A DNA stretch of 64,000 bases from CAVZVZ01 sp963778895 (GCA_963778895.1 CAVZVZ010000002.1:620001-684000); one strand, 5' to 3'. Shown: positions 27,148 to 37,603, counted from the first letter of the stretch. Made by a program: numbers and translations. Notes: generated from the letters alone by a model not told the origin.

Positions 27148-28094
27148 TCAGCGCCCGAGCTGGGCGCTCACGAACGCGGCCATGCGCGCCCGGGCGACGT
27201 CGCGCCATCTCCGTCGGGAACGCGGCGAAGCCGTGGACGGCCTCCGGATAGATGGCCAGCTCGGCGTGCGAGCCGGCGGCGCGCCATCGCCCCGCGAGGA
27301 AGATCGAGTCGTCGAGCACCGGGTCGAGCGTGCCCGTCGTGAACAGTGCCGGCGGCATGCCGGTGAGATCGGCGTACAAGGGTGAGATCGAAGGATCGCG
27401 CCGGGCCTCGCGATCGAGTCCAGGAAGGAAGTGTCGGTAACAGGCTTCCAGCGTCGCGAGCGGAATGATCAACGCGTCCTCGCTGGTGCGTTGCGACGGC
27501 GTCATTCCGAGGTCGAAGGCGCCGGCGACGAGGTTGGCGGCGGCGATCGCGCCGAGTGCGTCGTGGCGATCGCGCAGGCGCAGCAGGGTGAGCACGCTCA
27601 GGTGACCGCCGGCGGAACCACCGCCGATCACCAACCGGTCGGTGCCGAACTCGGCCCGACGCATGCTCGAGTAGCCACAGCGCCGCCGCTTCGCAATCGT
27701 CGGGCCCGGCCGGAAAGGGATGCTCGGGCGCGAGGCGATAGTCGATGCTGACCATGGCGACGTTGGCCGTGGTGGCCAGGTCGAGCAGGCCCAGCTCGTC
27801 GTCCTTCGAGCTGCCGATGCACCACCCCCCACCGTGGAGGAACAGCATCACGCCCTCGACGATCGGCGGTATCAGTACGCGAGCGGGAATCGGCCCGGTC
27901 GGACCAGGCAGCTCACGGTCGATCGCGCTGTCGACGGTCAGACCGGCCCAGATGCCGCCGCCGTCGCGCAATGCCGCGAGCCCTTCCGCGGTCTCGAAGG
28001 ACGGTGCGTTCGCAGTGCCGATGCGGATCGCGCCGTTCAGTTGTCGCAGTTCCTCGATGTCGGCTGCCGCCGCGTGCTCGATCGCGATCTCCAT
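27148..28094 (-). CDS. HSL-type (class IV) alpha/beta-hydrolase, two frame breaks
   Basis: Esterase or lipase of about 315 residues. The oxyanion-hole motif LFLHGGGWCIGSS, the YRLAPEHPFPAGPDDC segment, the nucleophile elbow IGGGSAGGHLSVL, the acid in TTGTLDPVLDDS and the base in EAVHGF are all present, so the catalytic triad is complete. The frame shifts near 27660 and 27200. The corrected end reads ARMAAFVSAQLGR, with TGA at 27148. The start is ATG 28094. Class IV enzymes hydrolyse short- to medium-chain esters. It precedes the SulP gene on the same strand. Confidence 0.85.
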
Positions 28095-28120
28095 GGCCGC
28101 CATTGTCCTCGTTGTGGAGG

Positions 28121-30382
28121 TCAGGCCGGGGTGATGTCCACGGGGATGCCGTTCAACACTGCGTTCCCGGACAAGGGGTCGAGGATGCTGCCGTCCGTCA
28201 GCATGTTCGAGTTCACTCCGGCATGCGCGGCGGCGACGCCTAGCGAAGCGCCCGGTCGGTCGTGACCCCAACCGTGGGGCAGGCTCACGACACCGGGGCG
28301 GATCGCGTCGGTGACTTCGACCGGTGCCACGACCGCGCCGACGCGCGACGCCACGCTGGCCGATGCACCGTCGGTGAGTCCAAGTCGTTGCGCGTCGTCG
28401 GGGTGCACCTGCAGCGTGCAACGGTCCTTGCCCTTCACCAATACGTTGACGTTGTGCATCCACGAGTTGTTCGATCGCAGATGGCGTCGTCCGACGAGCA
28501 CGATCTGGTCGTCGCGGTGCGCACCGAGTGATGTCGCCAAGCGATCGATCTCGTTGGCGATGGGTTCGGACGCCAGCTCGATCTTGCCGCTGACCGTCCG
28601 CAGCGCGGCCGGAAATCGCGGTTGCAACGGGCCGAGGTCGACGCCGTGAGGGTTGTCGGCCAGCGATCGGAGCGAGAGGCCGTCGGGTCGGGCACCGAAC
28701 CAGTCGCCGTATTGGCCGGTGCGGATCATGGCGTCCACGACCTGGTCGACGGCCGTCGGGCCGAAGAGCTCGGCGCGCAGCTCGTCGAGGTCGCGATCGG
28801 CGATGGGCGAGCCTTCGGCCTTCTGCGCCTGGCTCAACAGGCCGTTGAGCAGGAGGTCGTCGATGACCGCCGGATCCGCGTCGGCACCTTGCCCGCTCGC
28901 GATGAGCGCGAGCATGGCGAGGATCTCGTGCTCGTCGGGGCCGTCGGCTTCGAACAGCGGCGGCGACCATTCGGCGTAGTTGTGCACCGCCAGCGCGAAG
29001 AACGCCATGTGGTACTCGCTGCGCTCCAGCGACGATGGTGGCGGCAGGATCACGTTGGCGTGGCGCGTCGTCTCGTTCCGGTAGATGTCGACGCTCACCA
29101 CGAAGTCGAGCTGATCGAAAGCAGCGTCCAAGCGACCACTGTCGGGCGTCGACATCACCGGGTTGCCGGCGATCGTCACCATGGCGCGGATCTGGCCCTC
29201 CCCAGGTGTCTCGATCTCGTCGGCCAGCGTCGCAACAGGGAACTCGGAGCGCACCTCGGGAAAGTCCTTCACCCGGCTGCGATGCCGGCCCATCTTGAAC
29301 CCGCGTCCGGGACCACCCTGCGGTGCTCGCTCGTGCAGCGGCGACGGCAACATCGCGCCGCCGGGCCGATCGAGGTTCCCGGTCAGCGTGTTCAACACAT
29401 CAACGGCCCAGGCTGCGATGGTGCCGAACTCGACGGTGTGGGTGCCGATGCGTCCGTACACGGCGGCGCTCGGCGCGGCGGCGAGGTCGTGCGCCAGCCG
29501 TCGGATGGTGTCGGCATCGATGCCGCACACCGGGGCAACCGCCTCCGGTGTGAACGGTTGAGCGAGCGTCCGTACTTCGTCGACGCCGTTCGTCAGCTTC
29601 TCGAGGTGACCCAGCGCGACCAGCCGGTCCGAGAAGAGCACGTTGATCATGGCGAGCATCAGGTGCGCGTCGGTGCCGGGCCGGATGGCGACGTGCTCGT
29701 CGGCTTCCTCGGCCGTGCGGGTGCGCCGTGGGTCGACCACGACGAAGCGGCCGCCTCGTGCCTGGATGGCCTTCAGCCGACCGGGGAAGTCCGGCGCGGT
29801 GCACAGACTGCCGTTCGACTCCCACGGGTTCGCGCCGAGCATCAACAGGTAGTCGGTGCGGTCGAGATCGGGAACGGGGATGGCGAGCGCGTTGCCGAAG
29901 AGCAAACCACTCGACACGTGTTTCGGCATCTGATCGACCGTGCTCGCCGAGAACAGGTTCTTCGTGCCGAGAGCGTGGAGCAACGGCCGCACGTAGAGCA
30001 CGCCGGCCAACGTGTGGGCGTTGGGATTGCCGAGGTAGACGCCGACGGCGTCGCGGCCGTGCTTGTCGATGATCGGGAGCAGTCCGCGCTCGATCTCGGC
30101 GTAGGCCTCGGGCCAGCTGACTTCTTCCCACGTCGCCGTGGCCGGATCGTCGCCGCGCCGCACGAGCGGTTGGCGGAGTCGATCGGGATCCTCGTGGATC
30201 CGCTGCAGGGCCGAGCCCTTCGGGCAGATGAACCCACGGCTGAACGGGTTGTCGCGATCGCCGCGGACGCGTACGACGCTCCCGTCGCGCACCGTCAGCT
30301 CCAGTCCGCAGCTCGCTTCGCACAGCGGACAGGTGCGGTAGTGGGTCTCGTCGGTCGTCGGCGTGTCCTCGACGGCGGTCAT
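28121..30382 (-). CDS. Molybdopterin-dependent oxidoreductase (DMSO-reductase family)
   Basis: Large catalytic subunit of 753 residues. The N-terminal [4Fe-4S] site is YRTCPLCEASCGLEL with a final Cys in GFICPKG. Molybdopterin-guanine-dinucleotide binding is seen in GVYLGNPNAHTLAG, YLLMLGANPWESNGS, VVDPRRTRTAEEADEH and VTIAGNPVMSTPD. The C-terminal dinucleotide-binding domain has LRSNNSWMHNV and VSLPHGWGHDRPG. No twin-arginine signal is present, so it is cytoplasmic. The family includes formate dehydrogenases, acetylene hydratase-like and steroid hydroxylase-like enzymes; the substrate cannot be assigned, and no small subunit is adjacent. ATG 30382 is preceded by AAGAAGG. Confidence 0.88.
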   Translation of the reverse strand: MTAVEDTPTTDETHYRTCPLCEASCGLELTVRDGSVVRVRGDRDNPFSRGFICPKGSALQRIHEDPDRLRQPLVRRGDDPATATWEEVSWPEAYAEIERGLLPIIDKHGRDAVGVYLGNPNAHTLAGVLYVRPLLHALGTKNLFSASTVDQMPKHVSSGLLFGNALAIPVPDLDRTDYLLMLGANPWESNGSLCTAPDFPGRLKAIQARGGRFVVVDPRRTRTAEEADEHVAIRPGTDAHLMLAMINVLFSDRLVALGHLEKLTNGVDEVRTLAQPFTPEAVAPVCGIDADTIRRLAHDLAAAPSAAVYGRIGTHTVEFGTIAAWAVDVLNTLTGNLDRPGGAMLPSPLHERAPQGGPGRGFKMGRHRSRVKDFPEVRSEFPVATLADEIETPGEGQIRAMVTIAGNPVMSTPDSGRLDAAFDQLDFVVSVDIYRNETTRHANVILPPPSSLERSEYHMAFFALAVHNYAEWSPPLFEADGPDEHEILAMLALIASGQGADADPAVIDDLLLNGLLSQAQKAEGSPIADRDLDELRAELFGPTAVDQVVDAMIRTGQYGDWFGARPDGLSLRSLADNPHGVDLGPLQPRFPAALRTVSGKIELASEPIANEIDRLATSLGAHRDDQIVLVGRRHLRSNNSWMHNVNVLVKGKDRCTLQVHPDDAQRLGLTDGASASVASRVGAVVAPVEVTDAIRPGVVSLPHGWGHDRPGASLGVAAAHAGVNSNMLTDGSILDPLSGNAVLNGIPVDITPA

Positions 30383-30458
30383 GGTGGCCTTCTTTCCCGG
30401 GCGCTCGTGGGCCGGGTTCATCCTCGCACGATCCTCGTCCGCCGGTAGTCTCCGCGGC

Positions 30459-33147
30459 ATGGCTACGGGCCCGGTCGCCTACCCCGATCGGTGGGAGACC
30501 GACGTCGCCCTGGCCGACGGGGGCACGGTTCACATCCGGCCGCTCACGCCCGGCGATGCCCAGCTCGTCGAGGAGTTCCACGGGCGCCAGTCGCGGGAGA
30601 GCATCTACTTCCGTTACTTCAGCCCGATGCCCAAACTGTCGGACCGTGAGATCGCCCGTCTCACGAACCTCGACGAGCTCACTCACATGGCATTCGTCTC
30701 GTTGCTCGGCGACGACATCATCGGCGTGGCGAGCTACGACGTGTTGCCGGGCCGCAACGAGGCCGAGGCGGCCTTCATCGTGGACGACGCCCATCACGGG
30801 CGGGGGATCGCGACGCTGCTGCTCGAGTACCTCGCCGTAGCGGCACGCGAGCACGGGTTGGATGCGTTGACCGCGCGGTGTTGCCCAACAACCGGCGCAT
30901 GGTGTCGGTGTTCCACCAAGTCGGCTTCGAGGTCGCGAGCGCGTTCGCCGATGGGCTGATCGAGGTCCGTCTCGATCTCGAGCCCACGCCGCAGAGCGCG
31001 GCCAAGATCGAGGAACGCGAGCGGCGCTCCGAGGCTCGCTCGGTGGAACGAATTGCTGTTCCCGTCGTCGGTTGCCGTCATCGGTGCCGGCCGTGATCCG
31101 GACGGGCTCGGCAATCGGGTGTTCCGCAATCTTCGGGCCCACGGATTTCGAGGACCGGTGTACCCCATCAACCCGCAGGGTGCCGCGGTCGATGGCGTGA
31201 CCGGGTTCTCGTCGGTTGCCGACACCGCCGGCGACATCGACCTCGCAATCGTCGCGGTGCCGGCTCGTGCCGTGCCCGGGGTGGTCGAGGAATGCGGCCG
31301 CAAACGCGTGCACGGTCTCGTGGTGATCAGCGCCGGCCTCGACGAGGAGCTCGTCGATGGACTGCCCATCGAACGAACGGTCGTCGATCGAGCGCTCCGG
31401 TTCGGCATGCGCGTCATCGGGCCGGAGTCGCTTGGTGTGATCAACACCGCGCCCGACAGCCCCCTCTTCGCCACCTTTGCGAACGTCGACGGCCCGGGGG
31501 GCCCGCACCCCGAGGAGTCCGTGGGCTCGGTCGGGTTCCTCACGCAATCGGGGACGCTCGGGATGGCGGCGTTGGAGCACGCGAGTCGCGTCGGCATCGG
31601 TATCTCGACGTTCGTCGACATCGGCAGCCGACCGGACGTGAGTGGCAATGACCTGCTGCAGTTCTGGTGGGACGATCCGCGAACGTCGGTCGTCCTGCTG
31701 TACCTCGAGACGTTCGGGAACCCGCGCAAGTTCACGCGGATCGCACGCGAGATGGCGCGGACGAAGCCGATCGTCGCGGTGAAGAGTGGACGTACGCTGG
31801 CGGCCGAGCCCGAGGATCCGAGTGGGGGGCTCGCTGCGGTGTGGCCACCCGACGCGACCGCCGACGCGTTGCTCGCGCAATCGGGCGTCATCCGGGTCGA
31901 CACACCACCCGAGCTGTTCGAGGTGGCGCGGGTGCTGTTGCATCAGCCGATCCCGAGGGGACGCACGGGTCGCTGTCGTCTGCAATTCGACCGGTGCGAC
32001 CACCCTGTCGGTCGACGCATGCGCACGGGCGGGACTCGAGGTCGCGCGGGTGGAGACGATGACGTGGGCCGCCGGACCGGCCGAACTACGAGGCCGCAAT
32101 CGAGGGCTGCGCTGGCCGACGACGACGTCGATTCGATCCTGTTGGTGTACGCCCCACCCGTACGCGAGCGGCGCGACGAGATCGTGGCGGCGGTCGGGGC
32201 AAGCGTCCACGAACACGCGGACGCAGGCGGTTCGCCCAAGCCGGTTCTGGCGACGTTCCTGGGCGGTGGACACGGAGCCAACGGTGTCGTCAGGCTCCGT
32301 CACCTTGCCGTTGTTCGAGTTCCCCGGCGATGCCGCCCGCGTGCTGGGCCTCATCGCACAGCACGGCTTGTGGTTGTCGCAACCCGAAGGCAAGCGGTTC
32401 GCGCCGGATCCCGCGGCGATCGAGCGAGCGGGCGCGGTGGTCGCGTCGCTGCTCGAGTCCCACCCCCGGGGCCGTTGGCTCGACCGTGAGGAAGCCGCGC
32501 TGCTCCTGCGGGCCGCCGGCTTCGACGTCGCCGACTCATCGCGCCGTCGACTCCGAGGACGATGCGGTCGTCGCGGCGCGGGACCTCGGTCATCCCGTCG
32601 TGCTCAAGGCCACCGGCGTCGAGCGCTATCACCGTGGTGAAGGTGGCGGCGTGGCACTCGATCTGCACGACGACGACGCAGTGCGTGCCGCCTATCGGAC
32701 GAATGGACGCAACTCCTCGGCGAAGCCATGCATCCGGCGGTCGTCCAGGCGATGGTCGGTCCAGGGGCCGATGTGTTGGTCGGCGCCCACCAGCATCCTT
32801 CGTTCGGTGGGGTGATGAGCGTTGGCATCGGCGGGGTCATGGCGGCCGCCAACCCGGACCTGCCGACGCGGATCCTGCCCGTCACCGACGCCGACGCCGG
32901 ACGGCTGGTTGCGTCGTCGCCCATCGCGCCGCTGCTCGCCGCGGAGTCGCCGGAAGGCGAGGCCACCGCAGCCTGCCGAAGGTTCCTGGCCCAACTGAGC
33001 GGCAGCGTCGAGCTGTTGCCCGAGATCGCCGACATCCTGCTGAATCCGCTGATCGTGCGGGCCACCGGCGTCTGCATCGTGGATGCGTGGGTCAGGGTCG
33101 CGCCGTACCGTTGGGATCCCTCGCCGGCGGTGCGTCGGCTCGCGTGA
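30459..33147 (+). CDS. GNAT acetyltransferase / ADP-forming acyl-CoA synthetase fusion, broken by about eight frame shifts
   Basis: A single protein of about 895 residues is recoverable from pieces. Its order is an N-terminal GNAT domain (VALADGGTVHIRPLTPGDAQ, VDDAHHGRGIATLLLEYLAV), a CoA-binding domain (VAVIGAGRDPDGLGNRVFRN), two succinyl-CoA-ligase-like parts (SVGFLTQSGTLGMAALEHAS, FVDIGSRPDVSGNDLLQFWW) and an ATP-grasp end (LDREEAALLLRAAGFDVA, GHPVVLKATGVE). This is the Pat/PatZ-like protein lysine acetyltransferase plan, though the domain order varies. Breaks lie near 30876, 31050, 31960, 32082, 32107, 32283, 32536 and 32697. Motifs are intact, so sequence errors are likelier than decay, but a pseudogene cannot be excluded. 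Start ATG 30459 is divergent from the molybdopterin gene. Confidence 0.75.
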
Positions 33148-33156
33148 TGCCGCGGG

Positions 33157-33600
33157 CTACGCGAGCTGCAGTTGGCGCAGGCGCGAGTAGGCCTCGTTGA
33201 TGCGCCGCATCTGATCGAGGTGGAAGGCCCGGGTGGCCTCGTCGGCGCCGATGTGGCGGTCCGGATGGTGCTCTTTCGCAAGCCGCCTGAACGCGGTCTC
33301 GACCTGGTCGCGGGCTCGGTTCACCCTCGATGCCGAACACTGCGAGCAGGTCCTGCACGACCGGGTCCGACCGCGGGGGAACCTCCTCGTCGCTGAGCGC
33401 GTCGGCTCTCGCGGAACACGTCGTCGGTCTTCCAGTAGGAGGGAGGGGCCTCGGCCGGAGTGCCCTTGGATGCGTTGCTTCGCCGTCGCCCGCTTGGTGC
33501 GGAGACGGTCGGCCCAGTCGCGGTACTGCGCGGCGCGTTCGTCGGTCAGGGGAGGTTCGTCGAGGTCGATCGTGACGTCGTCGTCTGCCCGCGGGGGCAC
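33157..33600 (-). CDS. DnaJ (J-domain) protein with C-terminal J domain, three frame breaks
   Basis: Short protein of about 148 residues. The J domain is at the C-terminus (DQVETAFRRLAKEHHPDRH, INEAYSRLRQLQLA) and keeps the HPD motif that activates Hsp70. The N-terminal part (EPPLTDERAAQYRDWADRLR, PSYWKTDDVFRESRR, SDPVVQDLLAVFGIE) is recovered only by changing frame near 33463, 33400 and 33325. The start is GTG 33600, 6 bp after AAGGA. There is no Gly/Phe region or zinc domain, so it is a type III J protein. Its client is unknown. The gap from 33601 to 33822 holds nothing clear. Confidence 0.7.
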   Translation of the reverse strand: MPPRADDDVTIDLDEPPLTDERAAQYRDWADRLRTKRATAKQRIQGHSGRGPSLLLEDRRRVPREPTRSATRRFPRGRTRSCRTCSQCSASRVNRARDQVETAFRRLAKEHHPDRHIGADEATRAFHLDQMRRINEAYSRLRQLQLA

Positions 33601-33822
33601 GGTTGGTCCTTCTTCCTGCCTGTTCCCCTGCCCCCTACCGTGCACGTCTCTCGCCCCTGCCGACCGACCGTCCGAAGGCGGCCGGAGTGATGGTTCCCGT
33701 TGCCGGAACGGTAAAGGACACGTCTCGGCAGGTCCACTCTTTGCGGCGATTCTGTGTTCGAGAGGGACTGAAACTTCATGAAACCCGGGCGCCACACCAC
33801 TCTGTGTCGTTTCGGCCTGGCG

Positions 33823-34938
33823 TCAGGCCGGTGGCCGGGGCTCCCGCGGGAGCCCCAGGATCCGCTCGCCCAAGATGTTGCGCAGGATCTGGGTGGTGCC
33901 GCCCATGATCGTGTAGCCGGGCGCGTAACAGATCGACCGGCTCACCCGGTTCCACAGCATGGTCTCGGCTCCGCAGATCTGTCCGCAGAAGTCCGCCACC
34001 CGCTGTTCGAACTCGGTGCAGAAGGTCTTGGTTGCGGCGGAGAATCCCTTCGGCGCCTGCCCGAGTACCTCGCGCAGCACGAGGTGGCGACCGATCCGGT
34101 AGCACGACTCGATCTCGGCGATGCGTTGCCGAACGACGGGGTCGTCCCGGTTGGCGCGCGGGAGGCAGTCGTCATAGAGCGTGCGGTTCGACACGAGTCG
34201 ATCGATACCGCCCCGCTCGTGTTCCATCTGGCGCATGATCTGACGAAAGCTGCCGTTCGGCTCACCGACGAGGTCGGCCGCATCGACGTGCACTCCGTCG
34301 AACGTGACCTCGCAGAAGTGCCGGTTGCCGGTCATGTCGGTGATCGGTGCAACGTCGATGCCGGGCGAGTGCATGTCGACGACGAACTCCGACAGCCCCG
34401 CGTGCGGAGGCGCATCCGGGTCCGTGCGGGCGACGACGTAGCACCAGTCGGCTTCGACCGCGCCGCTCGTCCAGATCTTGCGACCGTCGATGACCCAGTC
34501 GTTGCCCGCGCGAGTTGCGCGTGTGCGGATGGCGGCCACATCCGAGCCGGCGTCGGGTTCGCTCATCCCGATCGACCAGGCCGATCGGCCGTTCACGATG
34601 TCGGGCAGGAAGCGCCGGCGCTGGTCGGCGGAGCCGTATTGGAGGAGCGTCGGCCCGATCTGACGATCGGCGAACCACGACGTCGCGACGGGTGCACCGC
34701 CCGCGATCAGCGCCTCGAACACCACGACCCGCTCGATGGCGCTGCGCCCGTGGCCACCCTCGTCCGCAGGCCATGTCATGCCCAGCCAACCGCGCTCGGC
34801 GAGCTCCAATGAGAACAGTCGCGAGGTGCCGACGATCCAGGTGTCCTCGGGTATGTCCATCCGAGGGCGCCACATGGCCGCCACCTCGCGAGCCTCGGCT
34901 TGGAGGGCATACAACTCTGTCGACAGCCCGAACTCCAC
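33823..34938 (-). CDS. Acyl-CoA dehydrogenase
   Basis: Intact FAD enzyme of 371 residues: WLGMTWPADEGGHGRSAIE, WSIGMSEPDAGSDVAAIRTR, TGNRHFCEVTFDGVHVDAAD, FRQIMRQMEHERGGIDRLV and the C-terminal YTIMGGTTQILRNILGERIL. It is neither the FadE26 nor FadE27 partner and looks like a single-subunit enzyme. It is divergent from the FadD gene at 34980 (41 bp), which suggests joint control and a shared substrate class. It may act on branched-chain or steroid side-chain acyl-CoA. Confidence 0.9.
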   Translation of the reverse strand: MEFGLSTELYALQAEAREVAAMWRPRMDIPEDTWIVGTSRLFSLELAERGWLGMTWPADEGGHGRSAIERVVVFEALIAGGAPVATSWFADRQIGPTLLQYGSADQRRRFLPDIVNGRSAWSIGMSEPDAGSDVAAIRTRATRAGNDWVIDGRKIWTSGAVEADWCYVVARTDPDAPPHAGLSEFVVDMHSPGIDVAPITDMTGNRHFCEVTFDGVHVDAADLVGEPNGSFRQIMRQMEHERGGIDRLVSNRTLYDDCLPRANRDDPVVRQRIAEIESCYRIGRHLVLREVLGQAPKGFSAATKTFCTEFEQRVADFCGQICGAETMLWNRVSRSICYAPGYTIMGGTTQILRNILGERILGLPREPRPPA

Positions 34939-34979
34939 GGCGCCGATGCTCTCATAAGTTGTAGGTAGCCTCGCGGCCT

Positions 34980-36566
34980 GTGGAGTTCCACATCGCAGAC
35001 ATGTTCGAGGCAGTCGCCGACGCCGTGCCCGGTAACGAGGCGCTCGTCTGCGGCCGCGACGGTGTCGCCGTGACCCGGCTCTCCTATGCCGAGCTCGAAC
35101 GGCGCGCCAACCGCGCCGCCAACGCCTTCTCGGCGCTCGGCGTCGGACCGGGCGATCACGTCGGCATCCACCTCTACAACTGTCACGAGTGGATCGACGC
35201 CATGCTCGGTCTGTTCAAGCTGCGGGCCGTTCCGGTGAACGTCAACTATCGGTACCTGGCGGAGGAGCTGGCGTATCTCTTCGCCGACGCCGATCTTCGG
35301 GCGGTGCTCACCGAGCCCGAGTTCGAATCGCGCATCGCGCAGATCCGGCCCGGGCTGCCCCAGCTCGAGGCCGTGGTCGTGCGAGGTGAGCAGTACGACT
35401 CGCTGCTCCAGGCGGCGAGCGAGGTGCGGCCGACCGTCGACGGGCGCTCGGCCGACGATCTCTACCTGCTGTACACCGGCGGGACGACAGGGATGCCCAA
35501 AGGCGTCATGTGGCGGCACGAGGACATCTACTTCGCGTCGTTGGGTGGCCGGGGCACACCGAGCAAGGGTCGGCCCGCACTCGAGCACGCCGACGAGGTC
35601 GGCGATCGCGCCAGGCAGGGCGACCCGATCGCCCGCCGGTTGCCGCTGTGTCCCCTGATGCACGGCGGCGCACAATGGGTGGCACTCCAGACAGTGCTCA
35701 ACGGTGGCGCACTGGTGTTGGATGTCGATCGGCACTTCGATGCCGCTCACGCGCTGCGCCTGCTGTCCGATGAACGTGTCGAGCTCACGATGCTGATCGG
35801 TGACGCCACGGCGCGGCCTCTCGCCGACGCGCTGGCCTCGCAACCAGATCTGTACGACCTGTCGCCGCTGCAGGTGATCGCATCAGGCGGCGCGATCTTG
35901 TCGCCGGGTGTGAAGGAGCAGCTCCGCGACCTGTTGCCCTCCACCAAGATCGTCGACACCTTCGGCGCGTCCGAGACTGGTGGGCAAGGTCGATTGTCGA
36001 GTCGCGGTGGCCACGGGCCGCGCCTCGTCACCGACGAGTTCACCGCGGTCTTCGACGACGATCACCACGTGGTGCTGCCGGGCTCTGAGGTCGTCGGCAA
36101 GTTGGCGCGTCGTCGTTGGATTCCGCTCGGTTACTACAAAGATCCGGAGAAGACGGCGGTGACGTTCCCGGTGATCGACGGTGTGCGGTGGTCGATACCG
36201 GGTGACAACGCTGTCGTCAACGAGGACGGCACCATCACGTTGCTGGGCCGGGGGGCGATGTCGATCAACACCGGCGGTGAGAAGGTCTTCCCCGAGGAAG
36301 TCGAGGGTGCGATCAAGCGGCATCCGGCCATCTTCGACGCCATGGTGGTCGGCCTGACCGACGAGCGGTTCGGCCAACGCGTTGTCGCGGTCGTATCGCT
36401 CCGGCCTGACGTCTCACCGCCATCCGACGCAGATCTCGACGCCTTCACACGTGAGCACATCTCCGGCTACAAGGTGCCCCGCTCGTGGGTGAAGGTCGAC
36501 CATTGCGAACGCCTGCCCACGGGCAAGCCCGACTACGCCTGGGCTCGTAAGATCGCCGAGGGTTGA
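34980..36566 (+). CDS. AMP-forming acyl-CoA synthetase, FadD19-like
   Basis: ANL-superfamily ligase of 528 residues that makes acyl-CoA through an acyl-AMP. Motifs are DLYLLYTGGTTGMPKGVMW (P-loop), GDATARPLADAL, TFGASETGG, GYYKDPEKT, SIPGDNAVVNEDG and the C-terminal GYKVPRSWVKVDHCERLPTG, whose final Lys is the adenylation Lys. The close pattern SADDLYLLYTGGTTGMPKGV-MWRHEDIYF resembles mycobacterial FadD19, which activates C24-branched steroid side chains. That specificity is inferred from similarity. The start is GTG 34980. It is divergent from the dehydrogenase at 34938. Confidence 0.9.
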   Translation: MEFHIADMFEAVADAVPGNEALVCGRDGVAVTRLSYAELERRANRAANAFSALGVGPGDHVGIHLYNCHEWIDAMLGLFKLRAVPVNVNYRYLAEELAYLFADADLRAVLTEPEFESRIAQIRPGLPQLEAVVVRGEQYDSLLQAASEVRPTVDGRSADDLYLLYTGGTTGMPKGVMWRHEDIYFASLGGRGTPSKGRPALEHADEVGDRARQGDPIARRLPLCPLMHGGAQWVALQTVLNGGALVLDVDRHFDAAHALRLLSDERVELTMLIGDATARPLADALASQPDLYDLSPLQVIASGGAILSPGVKEQLRDLLPSTKIVDTFGASETGGQGRLSSRGGHGPRLVTDEFTAVFDDDHHVVLPGSEVVGKLARRRWIPLGYYKDPEKTAVTFPVIDGVRWSIPGDNAVVNEDGTITLLGRGAMSINTGGEKVFPEEVEGAIKRHPAIFDAMVVGLTDERFGQRVVAVVSLRPDVSPPSDADLDAFTREHISGYKVPRSWVKVDHCERLPTGKPDYAWARKIAEG

Positions 36567-36591
36567 CCGGCCGCGGATAGCGTCTCGCCGC

Positions 36592-37594
36592 ATGCGTGCC
36601 ATCGTCCTCGATTCTTACGGCGGACCAGAGGTCCTGCAGGCACGTGACGTGCCCGATCCGGTACCGGGTCCCGACGAGGTCGTCGTCGATGTCGCGGCCA
36701 CTGCGCTCAACCGAGCCGACGTGCTCCAGCGGCTCGGGCTCTATCCCGGCCCGCCGATGGAAGCACGAGATCCCCGGCATGGAGTTCAGCGGCACGGTGT
36801 CGGCGGTGGGTGAGCGCGCCACAGCGTGGAAGCTGGGCGACGCAGTGATGGGCATCGTGGGCGGCGGTGCCTACGCCGAGCGAGTTGCCGTGCACGAACG
36901 ACAGGTGTTGGCCGTCCCCCCGGGTGTGGAGTTGCACGATGCGGCGGCGATCCCGGAGGTGTGGATCACGGCGTGGGACGCCCTCGTACTGCAAGGCGGT
37001 CTGACGTCGGGTCGTGTGGCGCTGGTCCATGCCGGCGCCTCGGGCGTAGGCACGGCCGCTATCCAGCTTTGTCGTTCGATCGGCGCTCGTGTCGTCGTCA
37101 CTGCATCGACCGGCAAAGTCGATGCGTGCGCACAGCTCGGCGCCGACCTCGTCGTCGACTACACCGCCGATGACTTCGTCGAGCGAACGCGTGAGTTCAC
37201 CGAGGGACGTGGTGTCGACGTGGTCCTCGACGTGGTCGGCGGCGACTATGTCGATCGCAACGTCGACTCGCTCGCCATCGGTGGACGAATCGTGCAAGTG
37301 GGCGTGATGAGCCGCGAACCTGGCCTCGTCAACGTCGGCAAGTTGTTACCGAAGCGCGCCACCATCATCGGCACGGTGCTTCGGCCCCGTCCGCTCGAGC
37401 AGAAGATCGCTGTTACGCAGCAATTCGGGACCGAGGTCCTTCCCCTGTTCGCGAGCGGAGAGCTGGTACCGGTGATCGATCGGCACTATCCGTTCGACGA
37501 CATCGGCGCGGCCCACGAGCGCATGCAGTCGAACGCCAACATCGGGAAGATCGTCGTCGACGTCACTCCTTCATCAACGCGGTCAGCCGGCTGA
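36592..37594 (+). CDS. Quinone-reductase-like zinc-independent MDR, one frame break
   Basis: NADPH-dependent medium-chain reductase of about 333 residues. The N-terminal GroES-like part (YGGPEVLQARDVPDPVPGPD, ALNRADVLQRLGLYPGPP) and the Rossmann part (VHAGASGVGTAAIQLCRSIG, GADLVVDYTADDFVER) are typical of Qor/CrtA-type enzymes. The frame changes near 36768 with one extra base, joining PPMEA to EIPGMEFSGTVSAVG. The substrate is unknown; alpha,beta-unsaturated ketones or quinones are usual for the family. It lies 25 bp after the FadD gene and is probably in the same operon. Confidence 0.85.
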
Positions 37595-37603
37595 CCAGCG
37601 CGG

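Noticed and set aside
25445..27832. Apparent esterase-SulP fusion of 795 codons
   Set aside because: The SulP start (27131) and the esterase stop (27148) are recovered when frame breaks near 27085 and 27200 are corrected, so these are two genes.
28622..30448. 608-codon open frame on the + strand
   Set aside because: It is the complement of the molybdopterin oxidoreductase gene, which carries all family motifs; antisense frames stay open in high-GC coding DNA.
29400..32393. 997-codon open frame on the minus strand
   Set aside because: It overlaps the acyl-CoA synthetase on the other strand and reads through part of the molybdopterin gene out of frame, with no motif of its own.
34939..34979. 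Possible KstR-like box between the dehydrogenase and FadD genes
   Set aside because: The best candidate on the minus strand keeps AAC but not the GTT half, so it does not fit the consensus.
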